A stretch of DNA of 64,000 bases from Sycon ciliatum (GCF_964019385.1 NC_088650.1:28459308-28523307), one strand, 5' to 3'. Positions 13,601 to 21,242 are shown, counted from the stretch's first letter. Numbers and translations: made by a program. Notes: generated by a model from the letters alone, not told the origin.

Positions 13601-15870
13601 TTCCACTGAACTTCGGCACTTCTATTGGCTTCAACCAAGAATGCCCATATGGACTGATGTGTGGAGCAGCAGGCTGTGCATACTGAGTCTGATATTGACT
13701 GTGAGCACTAGGCGCGGCTGCCTGTGCAGAAGGCCGGTAAGCTCTTGGTGCAACACTGCGTCTTGGAGATGGAAATGCAGTCTTAGCTGCGTGAGCTGAG
13801 GGTAGTGGTGGAAGAACTGAAGATGAAAATGCAGTAACAGGCTTGGCGTGAGGACGTTGCTGTACAGAAGGCATTGCTCTCGCTCTGAATGCTCCACCAC
13901 CCTGCCCTTGAGTTTGACTGGGTGCTCCACTCACAACTCTGTTCACTGCGACTCCAGGTGTACCAGTACCACTACCTGCACTAGCAACGTAGGCAGCACT
14001 AGACACTTGAGTAGCAGAGTGTTGATGATGTTGAGGCTGTCCCACAAGCACACTACTCTGAGTAACACTAGCAGTTGTGAATGTAGCTGCATGCACAGCG
14101 TGACCTGGAGGTTGCAACGAGGATCGAGTTCCAGAGCTAGTATCAGCGCTGCTGCCCCTGCCTTGCATTCCTGGACTGCCTCTAAGTGCTAGTGCACCTC
14201 TGGCCCTAAGCCTGCTATCAGGGTAATCACCCACTGTCCCATCATCTTGAGCAGCTCCATGAATGGCATGATCCCTTTGATCAGCAGCAGCGGCAGCAGG
14301 CGTTTGCCAGGGAACAGCAGTGCTGCATCCGTCAGTGACGCCACTGTGATACATACCAGTACTATACATAGTCACTACTGATGCATCATCATCACTACAA
14401 GCTCTCAGGCTGGAACTGACACCAGGGTCTCCAGAAAACTCCGTTCCTCCGTCATCAGCACTACGTGGCGCGCTGTGGGCAAAATCTTCGCCCTCTAGCT
14501 CTTCCTCTAGAGGCTGCGCTGACAAGTCACCATCGCCACTGGGCTGACTGGCTGACTCCAAAACTCCTGACTCAAGGAGCGAACTAACTTCTGCCAGCGG
14601 AGAACAATCCTCGTTCAACTTCTCAAACCACTTTTCCAACTTCTCCAATCCTTCAAAATCTGCATCGTCTCGCAATTGATTCCTGTGGTCCTCGACCACT
14701 TCTTCGATTTGTTTTACTATTCCTTCGGCGTCAGCCAGGTACTTTTTGAGGTACCTCGCACTCGGCGACGACTTCCCATACTCCGTGTTCAATACCTTCA
14801 GCAGGTTGGTCAGTCTTCTCCGCAGGGAGGCACGAAACTTTACATAGTCGTAAGTCACACTTTGGGCTGGAGGTGCCTGCGAGCTGGTCTCCGGAGCGTC
14901 AGCTTCGGTGTCCTGCCCATGCTCGCCAGACAGCTCTCCACTCCCCGCGACAGTAGTGGTTTCTTCGTCGTCCATGTCTTCAAAATGCACGCATCCCGTC
15001 GGAGGTGCCAGTAATGTTTCGAATTGCGTGCTTGGCCCAAAATGACCCAACTCTCACAAGATCAAAGGAGCGCACAAATATTCAACATAGACAAAAACTT
15101 CTTCTTGTTCCAACAAAAACCCAACACAAGAGCTTCCCTGTCCTACAAAAAGTCACAGCAAAAATGTAAATCAGCTGTTACGCATGCGCTGCCTACAACG
15201 GCGGGAAACTGAAAAGAGCAGGCACGTGCATGATATTACAATCACCAATAAAACCGCACAGCAAAGGGGTAGCTACACTTGAGATGAGAACAGGCCAAAC
15301 ATCATGAATGAGAAGCGGGAGTCACTCGGCCACACAGACCAATGAAACACAACAGATAGTCTATACACAACATACTTACTTTTGTCATGGTGTCCACTTC
15401 GAATCTGTTTTCAAACTTTCCCGCTCACATATATGCTGTTTCCATCGAAACGACTGCAAAGATTTCACAAGTTTTCAGTACGTGTGACTAAACAGCACTT
15501 TGCAACGTGGGGGGCCTTCATCCACTTTACGTGTATCACCCACGTACGCGTTTCCGTTACGTGGGAACTAAACCTTCCTAATGCCTGTGCAAACATGTTT
15601 GTAGATGTTGTGCACGGCATGATGTGATTTCTTTGCCATCTGAGACCCTGATGTGTAGAGGTGCGCACTCTTGGAGAATGTGGTCTTCTGTACCACTACC
15701 TGTATCTGAACACACCCTACAATCTACGACTTTGAAAGTCTTTTATCTGATGATGATTTACAAGTCTTCACTATGCCTGGATACTGTGAGCTTGGAGCGT
15801 CATTCAAGAGTCAAGACCATGGCCTTTTTCTTGCCTACATCCATGTGTGTGTGTGTGTGTGTATGTGTGC

Positions 15871-15923
<53 letters not shown>

Positions 15924-16374
15924 CGTGCGTGTGTGTGTGTGTGTGTATACGTGTGTGTGTGTGTGTGTGTGTATAGGTGTGTGTGTGTGTGTACGTGTGT
16001 GTGTGTATACGTGTGTGTGTGTGTGTGTATACGTGTGTGTGTGTGTGTGTATACGTGTGTGTGTGTGTGTGTGTATACGTGTGTGTGTGTGTGTATACGT
16101 GTGTGTGTGTATACGTGCGTGTGTGTGTGTGTGTGTATACGTGCGTGTGTGTGTGTGTGTGTGTATACGTGTGTGTGTGTATACGTGCGTGTGTGTGTGT
16201 GTGTGTATACGTGCGTGTGTGTGTGTGTGTGTATACGTGCGTGTGTGTGTGTGTGTGTATACGTGCGTGTGTGTGTGTGTGTGTGTATACGTGCGTGTGT
16301 GTGTGTGTGTGTATACGTGCGTGTGTGTGTGTGTGTATATACGTGCGTGTGTGTGTGTGTGTATACGTGCGTGC

Positions 16375-16412
<38 letters not shown>

Positions 16413-16602
16413 ACAATGTACATAACGTACAACCACTATCCATCCAGATGAGAGTGATGCCGCGGCAAGTGGTGGTACAGCTCCACCGGCCGCAGCATCA
16501 ACGTCGGCCTCAGCATCAGCAGCTGCGGATAGCGATGACGAAGATGGGTGCAATGATGATGAAGATGATGAAGATGAAGATGCAGGTGATGAGCCCACAT
16601 AA
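1620..16602 (+). CDS. C9orf85: C9orf85-like CXXC zinc-ribbon protein, last two coding exons (5' part outside window)
   Basis: Exon A is 1620-1729 and the terminal exon is 16448-16602, with TAA at 16600-16602. Exon A follows CATCCAG and ends before GTAAGT. It encodes VQCQNKCIKEAYRIMCRPC, then ADAKGLCTKCGKPIPAE. This closely resembles the conserved C-rich block of animal C9orf85 proteins, where an MCRPC motif and a CxxC knuckle follow an earlier CxxC pair. The first Cys codon is split across the missing upstream junction. Exon A leaves one base, which joins exactly with the terminal exon to give an Asp codon. The tail is then acidic and Ser/Ala-rich (SDDEDGCNDDEDDEDEDAG), as in the acidic tail of the family. 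The molecular function is not established; four-Cys metal binding is inferred. The 14.7 kb intron holds a Harbinger relic, a BEL element and microsatellites. Assigning the last exon to this gene rests on phase, tail composition and the absence of another candidate. Confidence 0.72.
1983..2194. mobile_element. Short inverted-repeat element, TACTGTA..GCAGAAA family, copy 1
   Basis: The 212-bp unit starts TACTGTATAAGCAGAAATA and ends in the imperfect complement, finishing CTGCCTCTACAGTA. The interior repeats GGACGAA and TTCGTC motifs. It has the same ends as the element at 36952-37440. It lies in the C9orf85 intron with no coding capacity. Confidence 0.7.
2200..2396. mobile_element. Short inverted-repeat element, TACAGTAAAACCTGT family, copy 1
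   Basis: The 197-bp unit has ends TACAGTAAAACCTGTAACTA and its complement, and lies six bases after the previous element. Internal GGTCTTTAGT motifs are repeated in both orientations. Related copies are at 58152-58318 and, split by a Gypsy insertion, at 37819-42687. Confidence 0.75.
2488..2987. repeat. 250-bp tandem duplication at the 5' end of the Myb/SANT-like relic
   Basis: Two near-identical 250-bp units lie head to tail (about 2488-2737 and 2738-2987). They differ at very few positions, for example CTGGCC versus CTGGTC at the end. The duplicated unit includes the leader and the first codons (MGFNW) of the Myb/SANT-like gene, so two potential start regions exist. The near identity points to a recent duplication. 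Confidence 0.9.
2953..4436 (+). pseudogene. Myb/SANT-like DNA-binding accessory protein of a PIF/Harbinger transposon, one in-frame stop
   Basis: Exon 1 (2953-3750) and exon 2 (4335-4436, ending TAA) join in phase 0 across a GT/AG intron. The product begins MGFNWSKDLERATLKLWHVV and runs through KNKIDGLKKLGKKM. After one TAG (3202-3204) the same frame continues to YFELFGDHPTW. The Trp-centred helices and the FxDxP-like end resemble the trihelix/Myb_DNA-bind_4 proteins that Harbinger transposons encode beside their transposase. Downstream are a basic KRKRYE patch, an acidic run, and a Gln-rich coiled-coil tail ending AGLLQNMMAF. In such elements this protein helps the transposase reach its target DNA. 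The single stop makes this a pseudogene unless it is a read error. The transposase relic at 7269-8133 lies on the opposite strand, as in typical Harbinger layouts. The family assignment rests on pattern recognition. Confidence 0.6.
3898..4233. mobile_element. Inverted-repeat element inside the intron of the Myb/SANT-like relic
   Basis: The left end ATAAACAAGAGTATGCAACT reappears as its complement at the right end. The internal segments CTGCCTTCATTACG and GTAATGAAGGCAG also pair. The unit is about 335 bp with no coding capacity. It lies wholly between the donor at 3751 and the acceptor at 4334. Confidence 0.65.
4489..4684. mobile_element. Near-perfect palindromic element with 82-bp arms
   Basis: This 196-bp unit starts TAATTTATACAAAAGAG and ends with its exact complement. 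By eye the two arms of about 82 bases pair without mismatch around a 32-base loop. It lies about 50 bases after the stop of the Myb/SANT-like relic. Its transcript would fold into a long hairpin. Confidence 0.85.
4685..6778. other. C9orf85 intron, no recognisable gene
   Basis: No gene is supported in this stretch. An exon-like segment, bounded by CTACAG before about 5456 and GTAAAA after about 5515, encodes DMKQLGLDKYNTYLQTPDHL, but no partner exon was found. A hairpin-forming GGAGAGCGATCGCTCTC motif occurs near 5521, and a G-run sits at about 6216-6229. Much of the remainder is AT-rich and probably decayed transposon. Confidence 0.4.
6779..7120. mobile_element. Inverted-repeat element with long imperfect ends
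   Basis: The left arm includes CCTTATGCACGTTGTACAGA and CCCGGTTGGGTGTT. Both recur in reverse complement before 7116 with several mismatches and small indels. The arms are about 75-95 bases long. It lies just outside the Harbinger transposase relic. Confidence 0.65.
7269..8133 (-). pseudogene. PIF/Harbinger (DDE_Tnp_4) transposase, internally deleted relic
   Basis: On the minus strand, from the Met at 8080, the frame encodes an N-terminal region with LDKKWTSEKWRETFRFQK and LEDVFGCSRCELSVIINDTC followed by RFIYDRW. That is the helix-turn-helix-like segment typical of Harbinger/HARBI1-type transposases. It then continues in a shifted frame as FNYRLIRTRRVAEQAFGRLK plus GRF, the conserved block holding the last catalytic acid (Glu of AEQAFG). 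The segment that should carry the first two catalytic Asp residues is missing between the two parts. An internal deletion of several hundred bases has therefore joined the ends and broken the frame. The protein cannot be active. An upstream CTTGTAG at 8134-8140 could be a splice acceptor. A BEL element starts 42 bases further upstream. The + strand Myb/SANT-like relic is the probable partner gene. Confidence 0.8.
8175..8446 (-). repeat. 3' LTR of the BEL element (inner boundary uncertain)
   Basis: The outer 71 bases (8175-8245) match the 5' LTR. The rest is A-rich and does not align with it. The inner boundary at 8446 is proposed because ATAACA there mirrors the TGTT start and is preceded on the minus strand by a moderately purine-rich GGGTGATAGGAA. 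The boundary could be elsewhere. Confidence 0.45.
8592..14975 (-). CDS. BEL/Pao gag-pol polyprotein, 2,127 residues, uninterrupted
   Basis: The chosen start is MDDEETTTV at 14975, the first Met outside the LTR; the longer frame begins inside the LTR. Approximate domain order: a low-complexity N-terminus; a Gag DUF1759-like region (VPKFSGKGRDYIQWRQRF, about residue 450); Cys/His knuckles (CRKCNGPHQLANC, CLCCLREGHWARDC, CPHCRGKHH); a retropepsin with LLDSGSS; a Pao-type reverse transcriptase with DSFYVDDLLKSL (YVDD catalytic box); an RNase H start at VFTDASALA; an HHCC-like integrase zinc segment ending CVGCKRLW; and an integrase core with DFAGPF, LSDNGTNF and the final Glu in GGVFERVVRSLK. It ends with the C-terminal LTPHHFLVGH domain (DUF5641-like). 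It makes the virus-like particle and copies and inserts the element. No stop or frameshift is present, so the insertion is young or the ORF is still maintained. Confidence 0.92.
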   Translation of the reverse strand: MDDEETTTVAGSGELSGEHGQDTEADAPETSSQAPPAQSVTYDYVKFRASLRRRLTNLLKVLNTEYGKSSPSARYLKKYLADAEGIVKQIEEVVEDHRNQLRDDADFEGLEKLEKWFEKLNEDCSPLAEVSSLLESGVLESASQPSGDGDLSAQPLEEELEGEDFAHSAPRSADDGGTEFSGDPGVSSSLRACSDDDASVVTMYSTGMYHSGVTDGCSTAVPWQTPAAAAADQRDHAIHGAAQDDGTVGDYPDSRLRARGALALRGSPGMQGRGSSADTSSGTRSSLQPPGHAVHAATFTTASVTQSSVLVGQPQHHQHSATQVSSAAYVASAGSGTGTPGVAVNRVVSGAPSQTQGQGGGAFRARAMPSVQQRPHAKPVTAFSSSVLPPLPSAHAAKTAFPSPRRSVAPRAYRPSAQAAAPSAHSQYQTQYAQPAAPHISPYGHSWLKPIEVPKFSGKGRDYIQWRQRFLQVADSSLPEEYQLARLREAVAGGEAAILIEDLLDGPGAYDAAWAELESWFGGTDRHLEQQIRDLLNHPRVTNERDVEGLQQYAVKLRSLIANMKLCGSEPGPELCIIATEKVPRTTLIRYFERHGDGNTDIKVFATWLLEKVKTAKYANDRTEQPDRQPAHGKRHHEAVQRPVQQRSFIGTEATAPKRPQEAPIKTSGHSKTQQQARQKCRKCNGPHQLANCNEFKALSTSRRNELVRLLNLCLCCLREGHWARDCNAASGCPHCRGKHHSLLHESKPSLPSSKAAASTSPAASENTAHATAATDDSNAGLTSFMVTQAEVRGGTAKATANVLLDSGSSCSYVSERLARRLRLGGSRKKVSVGVIGGGAINDTLQVVTLAVQHDGGDKATELEAYVLPRVTTDLRLVNWKEIQDNWAHLRDVSFKTAGDNHLDLLIGLNSPVLHRADEERHGGDGDPIARKTPLGWVCFGPVLCPSTPTHSTFHAVTTAGTNLDHLVSRFWDLEAVGMLPKSDQYLTPDEQQAVTSTQRTLNYKDGRFEVGIPWKDGAKQPDVTSNKVLAENRLRALMRSLQRRPGMLPRYAKVLEDYLQKSYIRKLTTEEVEQCGSSQCYLPHFAVIREDKATTKVRVVFDAAARANNVAVNDLMLAGPKLQADLVKLLIRFCLEPIALMGDVSEMFLQVSLSPEDRRYHRFLWQPGETVETYEFMRLVFGIKASPYLAGRALQATAERFGDQYDPIASDIVRDSFYVDDLLKSLRDVQQAILARVETQALLKRGGFTLRKWLSNSPEVMASIPAEERAAAESRSIAESPSHPEVSQKALGVKWMVKGDYFTFHYKGSSPTVFTKRSVLSRMATLFDPRGQLSPFTIRAKIMFQELCLSGIGWDDTLPDAHLASWSRWFSEFDTLSHLKIRRCFKGDDWVNDITVHVFTDASALAYAAAAYVRVAESDGGARVTLIMAKARPAPIKRRTIPQLELQGAVLGARLGQYVSGAVGVGTDDVNYWTDSMNVLYWVRSLSRKFKVDVGNRISEIQRLSRPAQWQHVPGKENPADLPTRGLSAQQLVERGTWWSGPRFLSFGADQWPKKMIAVPSVLPCMQVSKVATAMVSLHAVECHPAETRLDPGNYSAWPHLLRVTAWCRRFIHCLKSARAGEQAYTSTGEAPVVEVNLGSQCSSLNVPELSAAEVDSAEQYWVARSQRDQYPDVYHTLMSGKELPSSSPLVKLRPFLDSSAEVPVLRVGGRLRTAHHLASEFRCPLILPQKHRVTELIIAEEDRQCSHSIGTNHLLSKLADKFWIVKGRQTVKRYRQACVGCKRLWNKPYSPAMGPLPNFRTEGQLLAFSRTAVDFAGPFYVKRGRGRVQEKRYAAIFTCLQTRACHFEVVYSLDTDGFKMALVRFTKRRGTPTMILSDNGTNFVGTERELREAVQSLGTGDVSAALAAQGTQWVFNPPRAPHTGGVFERVVRSLKQVLQTVLYKADLTDEELHTALVQAEGLLNSRPLTAVSTDAADPQPLTPHHFLVGHARVTSPLEEQAELAERAHPHRRFDIIQHLLKVVWRRWKREVVSRLNLTTKWQRAQRSAQVGDVLLCLDDHLPRAKWPLGRVEAVYPGKDGATRVVDVNIRGKVYRRHVRYLVPLEVEPSSDRVNSLESVVKMRDL
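14994..15010 (-). promoter_or_regulatory. Putative primer-binding site of the BEL element
   Basis: On the minus strand TGGCACCTCCGACGGGA starts four bases after the 5' LTR end. A TGG start matches the complement of a tRNA CCA tail, as used to prime minus-strand synthesis. Which tRNA it matches was not determined. Confidence 0.6.
15015..15372 (-). repeat. 5' LTR of the BEL element, 358 bp
   Basis: It runs TGTTTCG to CACAACA on the + strand, so TG...CA in either orientation. The inner 71 bases match the 3' LTR; the remaining 287 bases do not. It is followed outward by the TACTT duplication and, beyond that on the minus strand, by ATGACAAAAGTAAGTA read across the duplication. Confidence 0.75.
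15843..16412. repeat. (GT)n microsatellite with regular ATACGTGC interruptions
   Basis: About 570 bases of alternating GT are interrupted every 14-28 bases by ATACGTGC or ATACGTGT, so the tract behaves partly like a minisatellite. It ends about 35 bases before the acceptor of the last C9orf85-like exon. The long frames it produces (Cys/Val and His/Thr runs) are not genes. Confidence 0.9.
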
Positions 16603-18001
16603 AGTCGAGTGGCTCTTTATGAGCTCCTGCGTCATGCACGAGTTAACGCTTTGCTCCTGTGTCTAGCTCTGTCTTTGTTTGCCGGGGCTAGGGACTGTGC
16701 CATGCCCAGCACTGACTGACTTGTAAGGCTGGATAGAGCTTGGCTTGCGCTGCAATTGCAGAACGAAGAAGCTGCTAATGTTGGCTGCTTGCGCTGACAT
16801 GTGTGTTGCCCATTGTCCCATCGGTGTGTACATTGACCCAGCTCCAGTTTCCCACCCGTACACAGACAGCCTGTACTTGACCAGATAGCTGCTGCTGGTG
16901 GGCCTGAGCAGCATACATGTACCAGCTCATGTCGTTATCCCCTGTGTGGAGCCCTCTCTAAGCCGAGAGGGGAATGGAGGAGCGATGGAGAATAGCGCCA
17001 ATTCTCCGCTGGTAATTTGTGTATCACGCCACATAGCAGATTTTTCTTCTTCTTGCCGTGCTGCGTTATACAGTTAGTCCAGGAAAGATTTGAATTACTT
17101 GATTAACATTTAGGTTTTTTTAAAGAAAAGAATTATGTTGCCTGAGTGAAGACGTGCACTGCGCCGTTCTCAGCTGTTATTTTTCTGTTTCCTAGCTAAG
17201 GCCACCCTTTGTTAATTCATTGTTTAACGTCCTTTTTTTCGCGAAAAGGTACGCGGGAGGGCGGAAAAAAAACAAAAGCCCATTCCAAAAACTGGAAACC
17301 CCAATCAAACATTTTGACCAGTGAAGCATGTGATATAAACAATATTTCTGGGTCTAACGGCACTTGCAGGCATAGAACAACACTCTTTGATGGTACATTG
17401 GAGCACATGCCTGATGAATCCAACAAAACAGGTACATAGCATGGAGTTAGCATGTCATGAATTCATTACATCTGGATTTTTACTAGGACACACACCGTAC
17501 GATATTTAAAAGCCAACAAAAAAAAGAAAAAGAACACAAGACAAAGGCATGCCCGGGAGGCAAGATTATAAGTTTAAGGTCATGATCGGCACACTGTGAA
17601 ACTACACAATCATGTACTACACAACTTCGCATATTATTGGTACTACTACTTTCTTGTTTTTTTTTCCGGTCGGAGGCAAAAAGGTACTCGGGCGCGGACG
17701 TTAAACAACGAAAAAAGAAAGGGTGGCCTAATGAAGAAAACAATGCGACACTTCATTCACGTCCCCAGTTCTCTGATTCTGAAGACGGAAGCGGATCAGT
17801 TTGAGGTGGGGAGCTCGTCTTGTGTTTGTTCGTGTGCATCTGCGTGAATGAGCACCCGCAAAGCCTATCTCATTTCTACATACAGTATCACATTACTTTA
17901 CTAAGGACCTGTGCAGGTTGTTCAAGGTGTAGCATTAGAAAACAGAAACACAAAAATAAGAAGAATAAGTGCAGAGCGCAAAGAAGGAGGACAGAGGCAT
18001 G
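16603..18001. other. 3' flank of the C9orf85-like gene, no gene recognised
   Basis: No coding exon is supported. An inverted repeat at about 17218-17712 pairs ATTGTTTAACGTCC with GGACGTTAAACAACG. It also contains adjacent A-rich and T-rich runs, which suggests a further non-autonomous transposon of about 495 bp. I saw no canonical AATAAA close after the stop at 16602. Confidence 0.45.
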
Positions 18002-18222
18002 TCAGTGAGGAGTGGCATTGTGTGTGGTGTCGGAGAAGTGCATGCAAATGTGACTGCGAAACAGGGACTGTGAGGCTGTGGCTCTCAGGTCTGCCGGCAA
18101 GGCATTCCAGACCGTAGCGGTGCGGAAGAGAAATGACCTGAGTCCTTGCGTGTTTCCCCACCCTTGGCAGAGTGAATGCGAGTTGCTGGCGGCGACTACG
18201 CGTGGGGCAGTCAGTATCCTGC
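18002..18222 (-). pseudogene. 3' end of a non-LTR retrotransposon ORF2 (CR1/L2/Jockey-like tail)
   Basis: The minus-strand frame ending at TGA 18004-18002 reads GLRSFLFRTATVWNALPADL and then SQSLFRSHI. The F-x-x-R-(T/A)-x-x-x-W-N-x-L-P pattern is the typical C-terminus of ORF2 proteins in CR1/L2/Jockey-type LINEs. An in-frame stop just upstream, and no recognisable reverse transcriptase further upstream, show a 5'-truncated, decayed copy. The exact clade is not determined. Confidence 0.75.
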
Positions 18223-18621
18223 TGATTCAAGAAGTTTTGGTTGGGTGGTTGCAGAGCGGAGCTGGAGTGGGCCCACACAGATTCTGCTCCGCTCGCCTCG
18301 ATATTTTGCCGAGCCTGGCACTAGACCATAGAAACCTGATATTGTGCTCCATATTGCTCCGGAAAAACGTGTTTTATCCACTTCCCGCACAGCGTTTCAT
18401 GAAACTCGGATAGCCGGTTTCTCAGCGCAGGTTTTCGCGCATGTGTCCCGGGGTTCTTCCAAAATCATGTCGATCCACAGTGAATGAATCCCAGTGATAT
18501 CTCGGGGACATGATCTCGTCCTGGGCATTGTATCACGCTGAACGGGTAAGAAACAGGGGAATCCAAGTACAGTATCGATCAGGCATCGGTTTTACCCAAC
18601 ATTTCGATATAATAATATTAA

Positions 18622-19471
18622 AGGGGAAGTTAAGGCAAAAATTAAAATTTCACCAGTTGTAGTATTCGGGGTGCTGAGTCGAATGGTCTTGGTCCGAGGA
18701 AGCTGAGACGCTCCCTTCCTACTTGAATCCCAATCGAACTCGCGCACTTCCACCGAAACTGGGTGACTGCGCCCTACGAGATGGGGATTTGTATGCAAAA
18801 TGTCACTAAAAGCGCCATTTCGTTCTTATAAAAGCACGGATGACCGCGATTGGCCCATATGTTGTAGTCTTTTGGACGCTGAGTCGACTGGTTTTGGTCC
18901 GAAAAGGCTGCGATGTAGCGTTCCTCCTTTATTCCCAATCGAACATGGTTGAACAAGCGGTCACGTGCTCCTGCGTACACCAGTCACCTGGTCACCGTGC
19001 CTGCAGGGTACAACTTACTAGCCTGTTTGACCTTTTTTGGATGCACTCCTGTCACTCGAGTTGAACCTTGGTGTGAAATTTGTCGCCTGCTGGCGTGGTG
19101 ACCAGGTGATTTGGGCACCCAGGAGCACGTGACCGCTTGTTCAGCCATGTTCGATTGGGAATAAAGGAGGAACGCTGCATCGCAGCCTTTTCGGACCAAA
19201 ACCAGTCGACTCAGCGTCCAAAAGACTACAACATATGGGCCAATCGCGGTCATCCGTGCTTTTATAAGAACGAAATGGCGCTTTTAGTGACATTTTGCAT
19301 ACAAATCCCCATCTCGTAGGGCGCAGTCACCCAGTTTCGGTGGAAGTGCGCGAGTTCGATTGGGATTCAAGTAGGAAGGGAGCGTCTCAGCTTCCTCGGA
19401 CCAAGACCATTCGACTCAGCACCCCGAAGACTACAACTGGTGAAATTTTAATTTTTGCCTTAACTTCCCCT
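18622..19471. mobile_element. 850-bp foldback element with TTAA duplication, copy 1
   Basis: The element begins AGGGGAAGTTAAGGC and ends with its complement, flanked on both sides by TTAA (18618-18621 and 19472-19475). Arms of roughly 370 bases pair almost perfectly around a non-symmetric core near 19000-19105. TTAA duplications are typical of piggyBac and Kolobok superfamilies. No transposase is encoded, so it is non-autonomous. A second copy of the same 850-bp length is at 23607-24456, with the core in the opposite orientation. Confidence 0.85.
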
Positions 19472-19493
19472 TTAAATATATTTTATGGTTTTG

Positions 19494-20265
19494 AACAGTC
19501 AGACTTGTACAAGATAGCAGCACCAGACTAACTAGGAGTACTGAGACATTCCACGGCAAGGAAGTGAGCTTGAGCACTAGTGCACTGCTCGATAGCGCTA
19601 ACCAACGGCCTTCCAACTTGGAAGGTTCATGGATATTAGTGATAATTCCAAAGAGGGGAAGGTAAGCGCCATCAAGCCGAACACAAGCTACATTCCAAGG
19701 CAAGTTGGAATGCTGGCTGGGTACGATAACGTGACGGTAAGACCATTGCCATTGGATAATACTGTCTAACCACAATTCGACAATGCAAAGCAACAACCAC
19801 CCAACTAACTTGGGAGGCTCAATGTTATTGAGGATAAAAGTAATGAAAGGGACGCTTCGCGAGGACGAATTGTAGAAACGATCGTCGTGTGATACTATAC
19901 ATGACGTTACTATAGTTAGTTTGTCCATCATACTTCATAGTCGTTAAGCAATTACAGTATTGTAGGATATTGGCATTCGGTTTGTTACACTGGATTCGTC
20001 CTCGCGATCCTTCCCTTTCATTACTTTAATCCTCAATAACATTGAGCCTCCCAAGTTGGGTGGTTGTTGCTTTGCATTGTCGAATTGTGGTTAGACCGTA
20101 TTGTCCAATGGCAATGGTCTTACCGTCCCGTTATCGTACCCAGCCAGCATTCCACCTTGCCTTGGAATGTAGCTTGTGTTCGGCTTGATGGTGCTTACCT
20201 TCCCCTCTGTGGAATTATCAGGTTTTTTTATCATTAATACTCCATGAACCTTCCAACTACTTGGA
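19494..20265. mobile_element. Large imperfect foldback element, CAGTCAG..GTACTGAGACATT family
   Basis: Arms of about 250 bases (about 19612-19870 and 20010-20262) pair imperfectly, with CCAACTTGGAAGGTTCATGG-type sequence at the outer end. The left flank (19494-19611) carries the terminal motifs CAGTCAG and GAGTACTGAGACATTC also seen at 58527-58928 and 59948-60226. The matching right terminus is missing, so this copy is truncated or rearranged. Confidence 0.65.
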
Positions 20266-20380
20266 AGTCCATCGAACCGTCCACTCGGCAAACCTGCAAG
20301 AAAGCACCACTCCCTGCTCAATACACAGTGTTTCGGGGAATTCACCCCTCCTCAGTTGAGTTTGAGTAGGCTGAGGAAGA

Positions 20381-21242
20381 TTGTGCCTGAAGAGCACCAC
20401 TTGCATGTATATGAGCCGTCAGATGAGAAAACAGACCTTATCACAAAAAAGTCATATTTTTGTTTGTGGTGCTATCTGATTGCCAGGAGCACCAGGAATC
20501 GTATGCAGAAAACTAGAGTTGATTTGGACCAGGGAAAGTTAAGTTATAGCCTCGACAGTAGGAGACCATTACAAATTGCACCTCAATTTTGGGTGCAATA
20601 CCAACAATTGTTTCACCTACTTTGGATAATATTTTCTGTTTCCTTTGACCGATTTCCACAAACTTGGGCTTTCTGGAAAGCTCTGGCGACAAGCCACCCG
20701 TTGGGCCCAAATCCGATAGCAAATAAAGCACAGCTCCAGCGCAACAAGCGGCAGACATCGCTTCAGCGCTAGACTTGCGCCGTCACACGAAAATCGCTCG
20801 CCATTTCCATCTCCATTATCCCAGGACGCCCAATTTTTTTCGTGAAGATGCAGTGAGAGCTTCCAAGACGTCTGGGCCTGTTGCCGAGATCGTAGATCGC
20901 TTGAAAAGGGGGAAATCCCGGGTCTGGAGCGTTTGACTCGCGTGCAGAAATGCAAAGTGCCGTGACGTATCTTGCAGGCTTCGCATCTCGGGAACGCAGC
21001 ATCGTGCCGCGATCGCGCTTGCTGCATTGGATTCCTTGGAGTTTTCTATTCGATTTACATACTTGGATTGTCCCAAAAGACCGATATTTGACTGAAATAC
21101 GACGGTTTGTAGCTTGGCTGTCCAGACGCACTAGTGGGTAAACTCGCCAACTTTCAAGTGCACTTTTCTGCACTGTACAGTTTTTGCGATAAGGTCTGTT
21201 TTCTCATCTGACGGCTCATATTATAGTGCTCTCCAGGCACAA
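20381..21242. mobile_element. 862-bp inverted-repeat element, GTGCCTG..GAGCCGTCAGATG family
   Basis: Both ends carry TTGTGCCTG(A/G)AGAGCAC followed by GAGCCGTCAGATGAGAAAAC, in opposite orientations. Its open frames have no recognisable domains. A fragment of the left side recurs at 53264-53412 in the first intron of the acyl-CoA reductase gene, including the shared stretch AAACTAGAGTTGATTTGGAC. Confidence 0.75.

Larger units (their letters stand above)
8170..15377 (-). mobile_element. BEL/Pao LTR retrotransposon with intact gag-pol, flanked by TACTT
   Basis: The body is 8175-15372 on the minus strand. The outer ends are TGTTTCG (8175) and CACAACA (15372), each followed by the same five bases, TACTT (8170-8174 and 15373-15377), as expected for a target-site duplication. 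A 71-base segment is shared between the two terminal repeats (8175-8245 and 15015-15085). A primer-binding-like site and a single long ORF lie between them. The insertion is immediately upstream of the Harbinger transposase relic, inside the C9orf85 intron. Oddly, the repeats differ beyond the shared 71 bases. Confidence 0.85.

Noticed and set aside
9394-14192. Plus-strand frames opposite the BEL polyprotein
   Set aside because: They are antisense shadows of the gag-pol ORF.
15624-16666. Long open frames of Cys/Val or His/Thr repeats on both strands
   Set aside because: They are translations of the (GT)n tract in the C9orf85 intron. The same applies to frames over the tracts near 22.9-23.4, 30.8-31.4, 44.3, 46.0, 48.2 and 63.4 kb.
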